Shown in pieces: positions 1-4,046 of a stretch of 5,159 nucleotides of DNA; positions within the stretch are counted from its first letter, which is position 1, and each line of letters begins with the position of its first letter. Position numbers and translations under genes: made by a program. The stretch lies in NCBI GenBank assembly GCA_041609995.1, contig JBFIPU010000138.1, positions 1 through 5,159 on the forward strand. The letters are read 5' to 3'. The DNA comes from JABDOU01 sp041609995. GTDB lineage: Bacteria > Actinomycetota > Acidimicrobiia > Spongiisociales > SHLN01. The notes under the pieces are model-generated. The model had not been told where the DNA came from. It saw nothing but the letters and a program-made list of their open reading frames with translations, and did not search any database.

Positions 1-17
1 GGGTGCTGATCGTTCGG

Positions 18-92
18 CGGGGACGACGGGATTTGAACCCGCGACCTCCGGCTTGACAGGCCGGCGTGAACTCCTGGCTTCACCACGCCCCC
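18..92 (-). tRNA. tRNA-Asp (anticodon GTC)
   Basis: The minus strand folds into a complete 75-nt cloverleaf. The acceptor stem is GGGGGCG/CGTCCCC with one G-T pair and discriminator G, as usual for Asp. The D stem is GTGA/TCAC, the anticodon stem CCGGC/GCCGG with loop CTGTCAA, and the T arm GCGGG-TTCAAAT-CCCGT. Anticodon GTC lies at 55-57. The three bases after the discriminator read CCG, so CCA is not encoded and must be added by a nucleotidyltransferase. It lies 5 nt downstream of tRNA-Glu on the same strand, so the two are probably one transcript. The last 17 bases to the window edge show no clear terminator. Confidence 0.97.
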
Positions 93-97
93 GAACG

Positions 98-170
98 TGC
101 CCCCAGGGGAATTCGAATCCCCGTTACCGCCTTGAAAGGGCGGCGTCCTAGGCCGCTAGACGATGGGGGC
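98..170 (-). tRNA. tRNA-Glu (anticodon TTC)
   Basis: A complete 73-nt cloverleaf on the minus strand. The acceptor stem is GCCCCCA/TGGGGGC with discriminator A, the anticodon stem CCGCC/GGCGG with loop CTTTCAA, and the T arm GGGGA-TTCGAAT-TCCCC. Anticodon TTC lies at 134-136. The D arm carries the GG pair typical of tRNA. CCA is not encoded (CGT follows the discriminator). It is the promoter-proximal member of a Glu-Asp pair. It delivers glutamate for translation and, where the C5 route exists, for haem precursor synthesis (family knowledge). Confidence 0.97.
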
Positions 171-184
171 AGACACGTTTCGGA

Positions 185-190
185 ATCTTA
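185..190 (-). promoter_or_regulatory. Possible -10 box for the tRNA-Glu/Asp transcript
   Basis: The minus strand reads TAAGAT 14 nt upstream of the tRNA-Glu 5' end, which would give a start site a few bases before the mature tRNA. It matches 4 of 6 positions of TATAAT and fits the actinobacterial TANNNT form. No convincing -35 hexamer is seen 16-19 bp further upstream, so this is a position-based guess. Confidence 0.3.
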
Positions 191-271
191 GTTGTGGCCG
201 GTCAGGTTAGCGGCCGCGCGTTTGGCCGCCACCGCTGAGCAGAAAATGGAGCCAGGGTCCTGCAAACCCAC

Positions 272-277
272 CATAAT
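272..277 (+). promoter_or_regulatory. Possible -10 box for the acyl-CoA ligase gene
   Basis: CATAAT matches the -10 consensus at 5 of 6 positions. It would start RNA near 284, about 10 nt before the GAGGAG ribosome binding site. If correct, the in-frame ATG at 276 is not transcribed, which supports the TTG start at 306. No recognisable -35 element is present. The 171-305 spacer otherwise holds nothing I recognise. Confidence 0.33.
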
Positions 278-293
278 GACCCCGACGATCAAC

Positions 294-299
294 GAGGAG
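294..299 (+). promoter_or_regulatory. Ribosome binding site that decides the TTG start
   Basis: GAGGAG sits 6 nt before TTG at 306-308. The upstream in-frame candidates (TTG 192, ATG 246, ATG 276) have no comparable Shine-Dalgarno match. This site therefore argues for the shorter protein. Confidence 0.75.
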
Positions 300-305
300 A
301 AGAAA

Positions 306-2093
306 TTGCAGGAGTTCACTGGCCCCGGGGAACGCACGATCGATGCCGACGACAACGCCATCGCATCGTTCTTTGCGATCGCCGAGGAGCATCCATCGCG
401 AACGGCCCTTGCGCACCGGGTAGGTGATGCGTTTGTCGACGTGCCGGTGAGCGAGCTCGCCCATGAGGTGCGGGCGCTGGCCAAGGGATTCATCGGGTTG
501 GGAATCGAACCCGGTTCCCGCATCCTCCTCCATTGCCGCACTCGGATCGAGTTCACGTTCATCGACTTTGCAGTATGGGCGGCCGGCTGTGTCACCGTCC
601 CGATCTACGACACGTCCTCCACCGAACAGATCGAGTGGATTGCCTCCAACTCGGGCGGGGTCATGATGATCTCCGAGACCCCGGAGATGGCGGCGGCTTT
701 CGAGTCGGGACGCCACCTCGCCCCGAGCGTCAAGTATGCACACGTGATCGACGAGGGCGGGCTGGATGACATCCGGGCGGCCGGGGAGGGCGTCAGCGAC
801 GAGGCCGTCGACGAGCGGGTGGGCGCCATCGGCCACGACGACCTGGCGACCCTCGTCTACACGTCGGGTACGACCGGCAATCCGAAGGGTTGCGAGCTCA
901 CGCACCGCAACTTCATCTGGAGCGTTCGGCAGGCCACCGCTCATCTCCCCGAGTTCTTCAGCCCGGGTTCGAGCACGATCATGTTCCTCCCGCTGGCCCA
1001 CATCTTCGCCCGAGTCGTCCAGGTCGCCTGCGTGGCGACCGGCGTCCGCCTCGGGTATTCGACTGGCATCCCCCAGCTGTTGGAAGAGCTGGGGATGTTC
1101 AAGCCGACCTGGTTGTTCTCGGTGCCGCGGGTGTTCGAAAAGGTGTACAACGCATCAGCCCAGCGGGCGCACGCCGACGGCAAGGGCAAGATCTTCGATC
1201 GCGCTGCGCAGGTCGCCATCGACTACTCCCGGGCCGAGGAAAGCGGATCGGCCGGCCTGGCGCTCAAGGTGCAGCACAGAGTGTTCGACGCTCTGGTCTA
1301 CAGCAAGCTTCGCGACGCCCTGGGTGGCGAGGTGAAGTACGCCATCTCCGGGGCGGCTGCCCTGGGTGAGCGGCTCGGTCACTTCTACAACGGCATCGGC
1401 GTGATGGTGCTCGAAGGCTATGGCCTCACCGAGACCACTGCCGGTGCGACGGTCAACACGGTGCCGTATCGCAAGATCGGAACGGTGGGCCGACCCATTG
1501 CCGGCTGCACCGTCAGGATTGCCGACGACGGCGAGATTCTGATCAAGGGCGGCAATGTCATGCGCGGGTATTACGAGAACGAGGCCGCCACCAAGGAGGC
1601 GATCGACGAGGAGGGGTTCTTCCATTCGGGCGACATCGGCGAATTGGACGACGACGGTTTCCTTCGGATCACGGGTCGCAAGAAAGAGATCATCGTGACG
1701 GCGGCGGGCAAGAACGTGGCTCCGGCCGTGCTCGAGGATCGGCTCCGGGCGCATGCGCTCGTCAGCCAGTGCATGGTGGTCGGAGACGGCCAGAAGTTCA
1801 TCTCAGCGTTGGTGACCATCGACGAAGACCACTTTCCGCATTGGGCCGAGAGCATGGAGAAGTCGGGCTCTATCGCAGATCTGGTCGACGACCACGATCT
1901 GCGCGCCGCCATCGCGGCAGCTGTGGAGGACGCCAACGGGGCGGTCTCTCGTGCCGAGTCGATCCGCGAATTCCGAATCCTGCCGGCCGATTTCTCAATC
2001 GAGAGCGGTGAGATGACCCCCAGCCTCAAGGTGCGGCGGATGATCGTGGCCGAGAAGTACAAGCACGTGATCGACGGGATCTACGCCGAGTAG
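306..2093 (+). CDS. fadD: Long-chain fatty acid--CoA ligase, FadD15-like (AMP-binding family)
   Basis: This 595-aa ANL-superfamily enzyme activates a fatty acid with ATP to an acyl-adenylate and transfers it to CoA, in the cytosol or at the membrane face. Core motifs appear in order: P-loop YTSGTTGNPKG at residues 185-195, FLPLAHIFAR at 227-236, VPRVFEKVY at 273-281 (typical of long-chain enzymes), YGLTETT at 372-378, HSGDIG at 440-445, GRKKEIIVTAAGKN at 457-470, and the C-terminal catalytic lysine K575 in TPSLKVRR. The length fits the roughly 600-aa FadD15/ACSL class. I chose TTG 306 because GAGGAG lies 6 nt upstream and because MQEF...DNAIASFF lines up with my memory of the FadD15 N-terminus. 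An in-frame extension to 192 is open but looks spurious. The 3' end overlaps the convergent rmlC gene by 13 bp. Long-chain ligase is well supported; the exact chain length cannot be read from sequence. Confidence 0.93.
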   Translation: MQEFTGPGERTIDADDNAIASFFAIAEEHPSRTALAHRVGDAFVDVPVSELAHEVRALAKGFIGLGIEPGSRILLHCRTRIEFTFIDFAVWAAGCVTVPIYDTSSTEQIEWIASNSGGVMMISETPEMAAAFESGRHLAPSVKYAHVIDEGGLDDIRAAGEGVSDEAVDERVGAIGHDDLATLVYTSGTTGNPKGCELTHRNFIWSVRQATAHLPEFFSPGSSTIMFLPLAHIFARVVQVACVATGVRLGYSTGIPQLLEELGMFKPTWLFSVPRVFEKVYNASAQRAHADGKGKIFDRAAQVAIDYSRAEESGSAGLALKVQHRVFDALVYSKLRDALGGEVKYAISGAAALGERLGHFYNGIGVMVLEGYGLTETTAGATVNTVPYRKIGTVGRPIAGCTVRIADDGEILIKGGNVMRGYYENEAATKEAIDEEGFFHSGDIGELDDDGFLRITGRKKEIIVTAAGKNVAPAVLEDRLRAHALVSQCMVVGDGQKFISALVTIDEDHFPHWAESMEKSGSIADLVDDHDLRAAIAAAVEDANGAVSRAESIREFRILPADFSIESGEMTPSLKVRRMIVAEKYKHVIDGIYAE

Positions 2094-2641
2094 TCGAAGT
2101 TGTTGGCGCACGCTGTGAACGGGGGAAGCTGAGCATCCTTCTCGGACACCAGCAGCTCTGAAGCCGGGATCCGCCAGTCGATGGCGAGGTCAGGGTCGTC
2201 CCAGCGGATGCCGCCTTCGGCTTCCTTGTTGTAGTAGTTGTCGCATTTGTAGTTGAAGACGGCCGTGTCACTCAGCACGACGAAGGCGTGCGCAAAGCCG
2301 CGGGGTATGTACATCTGCTGGTGGTTGTCGCCTGACAGCACGACCGAGAACGACTCGCCGAAGGTAGGAGATCCGCGGCGGATGTCGACCGCTACGTCGA
2401 GCACTTCCCCGGTGACCACCCGCACCAGCTTGGACTGCGCCCAGGGTTCGAGCTGGTAGTGGAGGCCTCGGAGCACACCACGCCTCGAGAAGGACTCGTT
2501 GTCCTGCACGAACGGAGTAGTGATTCCTGCTTCGGTCCAGGTCTGGTCGTTGAAGCTCTCGAAGAAATGGCCGCGCTCGTCTTCAAAGACGCGAGGCTCG
2601 TAGAGCAACAGATCGGGGATGGGTGTCTCTCGGACAGGCAC
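2081..2641 (-). CDS. rmlC: dTDP-4-dehydrorhamnose 3,5-epimerase (RmlC/RfbC)
   Basis: A 186-aa cupin-fold enzyme that epimerises C3 and C5 of dTDP-4-keto-6-deoxyglucose, the third step to dTDP-L-rhamnose for cell-wall linkers and polysaccharides. Visible family blocks are FEDERGHFFESF (residues 19-30), FVQDNESFSRRGVLRGLHYQ (44-63) with catalytic His61, Lys71, DVAVDIRRGSPTFG (82-95), YIPRGFAHAF (111-120), Tyr131, and SEKD (166-169), whose Asp169 likely completes the His-Asp dyad. Full length for the family. It starts at GTG 2641 with no Shine-Dalgarno, and a TANNNT box lies just upstream, so the mRNA is probably leaderless. rmlA, rmlB and rmlD are not in the window, so the gene stands alone here. 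Its 3' end overlaps the convergent acyl-CoA ligase gene by 13 bp. Confidence 0.95.
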   Translation of the reverse strand: MPVRETPIPDLLLYEPRVFEDERGHFFESFNDQTWTEAGITTPFVQDNESFSRRGVLRGLHYQLEPWAQSKLVRVVTGEVLDVAVDIRRGSPTFGESFSVVLSGDNHQQMYIPRGFAHAFVVLSDTAVFNYKCDNYYNKEAEGGIRWDDPDLAIDWRIPASELLVSEKDAQLPPFTACANNFDYSA

Positions 2642-2647
2642 CGGGCC

Positions 2648-2653
2648 AGGCTA
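2648..2653 (-). promoter_or_regulatory. -10 box for leaderless rmlC
   Basis: The minus strand reads TAGCCT (TANNNT form), followed by 6 nt and then the GTG start codon. This is the spacing expected when transcription starts at the first base of the start codon, as is common in actinobacteria. No ribosome binding site is present between them, which fits. The -35 region is weak. The box sits back-to-back with the promoter of the divergent gene, 33 bp away. Confidence 0.55.
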
Positions 2654-2683
2654 CCGGGAGCCGGGGCAACGCCCGGAGGATGG

Positions 2684-2692
2684 TGCTACCGT
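2684..2692 (+). promoter_or_regulatory. Extended -10 promoter of the TIGR03086-like gene
   Basis: TGCTACCGT contains an extended -10 TGN followed by TACCGT (TANNNT). It predicts a start near 2699 and a leader of about 28 nt holding the ribosome binding site. No good -35 is seen, which an extended -10 can tolerate. The upstream DNA is shared with the divergent rmlC promoter. Confidence 0.45.
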
Positions 2693-2714
2693 CGGTTCGT
2701 CGAAGTTTGTCAAA

Positions 2715-2719
2715 AGGAG
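2715..2719 (+). promoter_or_regulatory. Strong ribosome binding site for the TIGR03086-like gene
   Basis: AGGAG, within the purine run AAAAGGAGA at 2712-2720, lies 7 nt before ATG 2727. It fixes the start there rather than at the upstream in-frame codon near 2619, whose reading would also run through the promoter. Confidence 0.8.
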
Positions 2720-2726
2720 AGCGTGT

Positions 2727-3320
2727 ATGGATCTCGCAAACATGATCGAACGGGCAGCCGCCAAAGCCGAGGACGTTGTCAAGGGCATCAGTCCTGGTCA
2801 GCTGGACCAGCCCACGCCATGCAAGGACTGGGATGTCCGCAAGCTCGGCAACCACCTCACCAATTTTCTGCAAGAGGCGGCTGACGCGGCTCGCAAGTCC
2901 GAGCCCTCCGCCACCGGCGACACCGACTACGCGGGTGGCGATGGCTGGGCGGAGAACTTCTCCCGGATGGCCGGCGAAATGGTTGACAGCTGGAAGCGGG
3001 AGGGTGCCCTGGAGGGCGATACCCATCTGGGCCAGCGCCCGATCGACGCCGGTTCGGCAGCATCTGTCGCAGTATCGGAGCTCGTCATCCATGCTTGGGA
3101 TCTGGCGACCGCCACGGGCCAGACGTACCACCCGGATGAGGACCTGGCGCACCTTTCACTGCAGGTGGCAACCGGCGGCCAATCCCAGGGGCCAAATGAG
3201 TTCTACGGCCCCCCGGTGGAGGTTGGCGAGGACAAGCCGATTTTCCACCAAGCGCTCGGGATGAGCGGCCGCAGGCCGGATTGGGAGCACCTGGGCCCAA
3301 CCACCCAAGGACACGACTAA
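2727..3320 (+). CDS. TIGR03086-like metal-binding protein (DinB/MDMPI fold)
   Basis: A 197-aa soluble protein of the DinB-like four-helix family that includes mycothiol-dependent maleylpyruvate isomerase. The N-terminal signature TPCKDWDVRKLGNHL spans residues 30-44, and SELVIHAWDLA spans 117-127. His43, Glu118 and His122 match the His-Glu-His metal site known in the MDMPI structure. The tail has the familiar YGPPVEV...ED block (160-169). There is no signal peptide or membrane segment. Members are often called TIGR03086 family metal-binding proteins; proposed roles involve thiol-dependent (mycothiol) transfer or isomerisation, but the substrate is unknown and I do not assign one. The gene has its own promoter and ribosome binding site, divergent from rmlC. 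Its stop is followed after 1 nt by the first hairpin of the repeat island, which may help end its transcript. Confidence 0.85.
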   Translation: MDLANMIERAAAKAEDVVKGISPGQLDQPTPCKDWDVRKLGNHLTNFLQEAADAARKSEPSATGDTDYAGGDGWAENFSRMAGEMVDSWKREGALEGDTHLGQRPIDAGSAASVAVSELVIHAWDLATATGQTYHPDEDLAHLSLQVATGGQSQGPNEFYGPPVEVGEDKPIFHQALGMSGRRPDWEHLGPTTQGHD

Positions 3321-3321
3321 G

Positions 3322-3338
3322 GCAACGCTACGCGTTGC
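3322..3338. repeat. Hairpin GCAACGC-TAC-GCGTTGC, first of the island
   Basis: A perfect 7-bp stem with a 3-nt loop, starting one base after the TAA of the TIGR03086-like gene. It belongs to the same class as the downstream GGAACGC-TTC-GCGTTCC hairpins, with compensatory C/G changes in the stem (CAACG with CGTTG versus GAACG with CGTTC). There is no T-run after it, so it is not a classic intrinsic terminator, but its position could serve transcript end stabilisation. Confidence 0.75.
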
Positions 3339-3347
3339 TTGCAAGGG

Positions 3348-3364
3348 GGAACGTTTCGCGTTCC
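3348..3364. repeat. Hairpin GGAACGT-TTC-GCGTTCC
   Basis: A 7-bp stem with one G-T pair at the loop end and a TTC loop. It is a slightly diverged copy of the hairpins at 3380-3396 and 3469-3485, and its 3' half starts the first 89-bp tandem unit. Confidence 0.75.
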
Positions 3365-3379
3365 TTGGGAGGGCTGCTG

Positions 3380-3418
3380 GGAACGCTTCGCGTTCCTTGG
3401 GAGCTGCTGCGCAGCTCC
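3380..3418. repeat. Hairpin pair in 89-bp unit 1
   Basis: Two perfect hairpins stand 3 bp apart. GGAACGC-TTC-GCGTTCC (3380-3396, 7-bp stem) is followed by GGAGCTGC-TGC-GCAGCTCC (3400-3418, 8-bp stem). CCATGG overlaps the end of the second. Confidence 0.85.
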
Positions 3419-3468
3419 ATGGTGACAGATCTAGGGAGGGCGCTTCGCGTTCCTTGGGAGGGCTGCTG

Positions 3469-3507
3469 GGAACGCTTCGCGTTCCTTGGGAGCTGCTGCG
3501 CAGCTCC
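3469..3507. repeat. Hairpin pair in 89-bp unit 2
   Basis: An identical copy of the 3380-3418 pair, offset by 89 bp: stems at 3469-3485 and 3489-3507. Confidence 0.85.
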
Positions 3508-3530
3508 ATGGTGACAGATCTAGGGAGGGC

Positions 3531-3564
3531 GCTTCGCGTTGCTTAGGAGCTGCTTCGCAGCTCC
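3531..3564. repeat. Diverged third module with hairpin GGAGCTGC-TTC-GCAGCTCC
   Basis: A CGCGTTGCTTAGGAG version of the module (3535-3549) runs straight into a perfect 8-bp stem with a TTC loop (3546-3564). The loop differs from the TGC loop of the tandem units while the stem is kept. The intermediate ctgctgggaacgc segment is missing, so this is a shorter arrangement of the same parts. Confidence 0.8.
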
Positions 3565-3594
3565 ATGCGCCCAGGTTTGATCGGAGATGGATAT

Positions 3595-3619
3595 TTCGCG
3601 TTGCTTGGGAGCTCCGGGA
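3595..3619. repeat. Last, degenerate CGCGTTGCTTGGGAG module
   Basis: The seventh module (CGCGTTGCTT at 3597-3606) ends in GGGAGCTCCGGG. Only the outer part of the GGAGCT...AGCTCC hairpin remains, collapsed to a GGAGCTCC palindrome. A T-rich stretch (3627-3640) follows and leads into the inverted-repeat element. Confidence 0.6.
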
Positions 3620-3652
3620 GGCACTGCTTTTTGTTCTTTTCCCCCTACCCCT

Positions 3653-3671
3653 CTTCGGCCTTCGGCCTTCG
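3653..3671. repeat. CTTCGGC 7-bp tandem repeat
   Basis: CTTCGGC occurs twice (3653-3659, 3660-3666), followed by CTTCG. It fills the unpaired middle of the left inverted arm, so it may be a local expansion after the arms formed. GGCCTTCGGCC here is itself a short palindrome. Confidence 0.7.
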
Positions 3672-3681
3672 AGCGGTACCT

Positions 3682-3720
3682 TCCCCCAGCTCCACTGCCT
3701 CGGCAGTTCCTGCTGGGGGA
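3682..3720. repeat. Compound hairpin 1 of the inverted-repeat element
   Basis: The outer 9-bp stem is TCCCCCAGC (3682-3690) with GCTGGGGGA (3712-3720). A small asymmetric internal loop (3 and 4 nt) leads to the inner stem ACTGC/GCAGT (closing to a CTCG tetraloop). It overlaps the start of the first 54-bp tandem copy. Confidence 0.65.
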
Positions 3721-3844
3721 CCGTTAGGCGAAGCTGTTTCCTAGCTCCGGTCTTTGGCAGTTCCTGCTGGGGGACCATTAGGCGAAGCTGTTTCCTAGCT
3801 CCGGTGTCTTTGGCAGTTCCTGCTGGGGGACCATCAGGCGAAGA
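3702..3844. repeat. 54/56-bp tandem repeat, 2.6 copies
   Basis: Copies begin with GGCAGTTCCTGCTGGGGGAC at 3702, 3756 and 3812. Copy 1 (54 bp) and copy 2 (56 bp) differ by one G/A change and a 2-bp GT insertion. Copy 3 is truncated after GGCGAAG at 3844 and has CCATC for CCATT. The unequal lengths rule out a protein repeat. There are no unique spacers, so this is not a CRISPR array. Confidence 0.88.
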
Positions 3845-3876
3845 TCACCGAGGAGACCGGCCCGCAATGGTCCCCC
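3825..3876. repeat. 10-bp inverted repeat GGGGGACCAT / ATGGTCCCCC
   Basis: The third tandem copy supplies GGGGGACCAT (3825-3834), which pairs perfectly with ATGGTCCCCC (3867-3876). The right arm overlaps the left arm of compound hairpin 2, so the two folds are mutually exclusive. Confidence 0.55.
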
Positions 3877-3910
3877 GTCGGGAGGTCTCGGAGAGACCGG
3901 AGACGGGGGA
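3871..3910. repeat. Compound hairpin 2 of the inverted-repeat element
   Basis: The outer 9-bp stem is TCCCCCGTC (3871-3879) with GACGGGGGA (3902-3910). An asymmetric internal loop (GGGA and GGA) leads to the inner 6-bp stem GGTCTC/GAGACC with a GGA loop (3884-3898). Size and layout match compound hairpin 1, while most stem bases differ. Confidence 0.7.
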
Positions 3911-4033
3911 AGGTACCGCTGCGAAACGAAGTGGAGCAGGGGTAGGGGGAAAGACACCGACGGGCTTGGAGCACGGGCCACCCGCCGGCCCAGTGGGGGA
4001 AAAGCGATCGTCGGGTGTTTGTCGGACCACCCT

Positions 4034-4039
4034 TATCCT
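4034..4039 (+). promoter_or_regulatory. -10 box for leaderless rnhB
   Basis: TATCCT (TANNNT form) is followed by 7 nt and then GTG at 4047. No ribosome binding site lies between them. The spacing predicts that RNA starts at or next to the start codon. The -35 region is not recognisable. It lies just outside the repeat island, so the gene appears to have its own promoter. Confidence 0.6.
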
Positions 4040-4046
4040 CTCGCCC

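Larger units (their letters stand above)
3355..3540. repeat. Perfect 89-bp tandem duplication (2.1 copies)
   Basis: Unit 1 at 3355-3443 and unit 2 at 3444-3532 are identical at all 89 positions by eye. The first 8 bases of a third unit follow (3533-3540) before the match breaks. Each unit contains two CGCGTTCCTTGGGAG modules, one GGAACGC-TTC-GCGTTCC hairpin, one GGAGCTGC-TGC-GCAGCTCC hairpin, and a linker starting CCATGGTGACAGATCTAGGG. Perfect identity points to a recent duplication or continuing homogenisation. The period is not a multiple of 3. Confidence 0.93.
3638..3952. repeat. 315-bp segment bounded by long inverted repeats (MITE-like)
   Basis: The left arm (3638-3687) and right arm (3905-3952) are inverted copies. 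The outer 15 bp match perfectly (TTTCCCCCTACCCCT at 3638-3652 with AGGGGTAGGGGGAAA at 3938-3952). The inner 16 bp also match perfectly (3672-3687 with 3905-3920, through a GGTACC core). Between these blocks 19 nt on the left face 17 nt on the right with poor pairing. No transposase is encoded and I see no target-site duplication, so a mobile origin is only a possibility. Confidence 0.75.
3321..4033. other. Repeat-rich intergenic island, no credible gene
   Basis: About 710 bp between the TIGR03086-like stop and the rnhB promoter. It holds short GC-rich hairpins, an 89-bp perfect tandem repeat, a 54/56-bp tandem repeat and a long inverted repeat, listed separately. Open frames run through it on both strands, but their products are low-complexity translations of the repeats (runs such as FAFLGSCC or KEREAFPA). 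Repeat periods of 89 and 56 are not multiples of 3, so successive copies are read in different frames. No transposase, integrase, Cas gene or tRNA is seen. Actinobacterial rnhB often follows lepB, which is absent here. Confidence 0.8.

Noticed and set aside
1..170. tRNA-associated attachment site or integrated element
   Set aside because: Both tRNAs are intact, no integrase is nearby and no repeat of a tRNA 3' end was found in the window.
207..1001. Minus-strand open frame opposite the acyl-CoA ligase
   Set aside because: It is a shadow of the strongly supported plus-strand gene, Arg/Gly-rich and without family motifs. Other antisense frames in this gene were rejected for the same reason.
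3322..3338. Intrinsic terminator after the TIGR03086-like gene
   Set aside because: The hairpin is followed by a G/C-rich stretch, not a T-run. It is kept as a repeat only.
3608..3640. Terminator formed by GGGAGCTCCGGGAG and the following T-rich run
   Set aside because: The stem is only a short self-palindrome with no proper loop, and the T-rich run is interrupted and set off from it.
3355..3844. CRISPR-like array
   Set aside because: Repeats are long (89 and 54/56 bp), directly adjacent without unique spacers, and no cas gene is present.
3638..3952. Complete insertion sequence
   Set aside because: 315 bp is too short for a transposase, none is encoded, and no target-site duplication is visible.
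3905..3998. G-quadruplex upstream of rnhB
   Set aside because: G-runs exist (GGGGTAGGGGG at 3939-3949 and others) but four runs with short loops are not present together.
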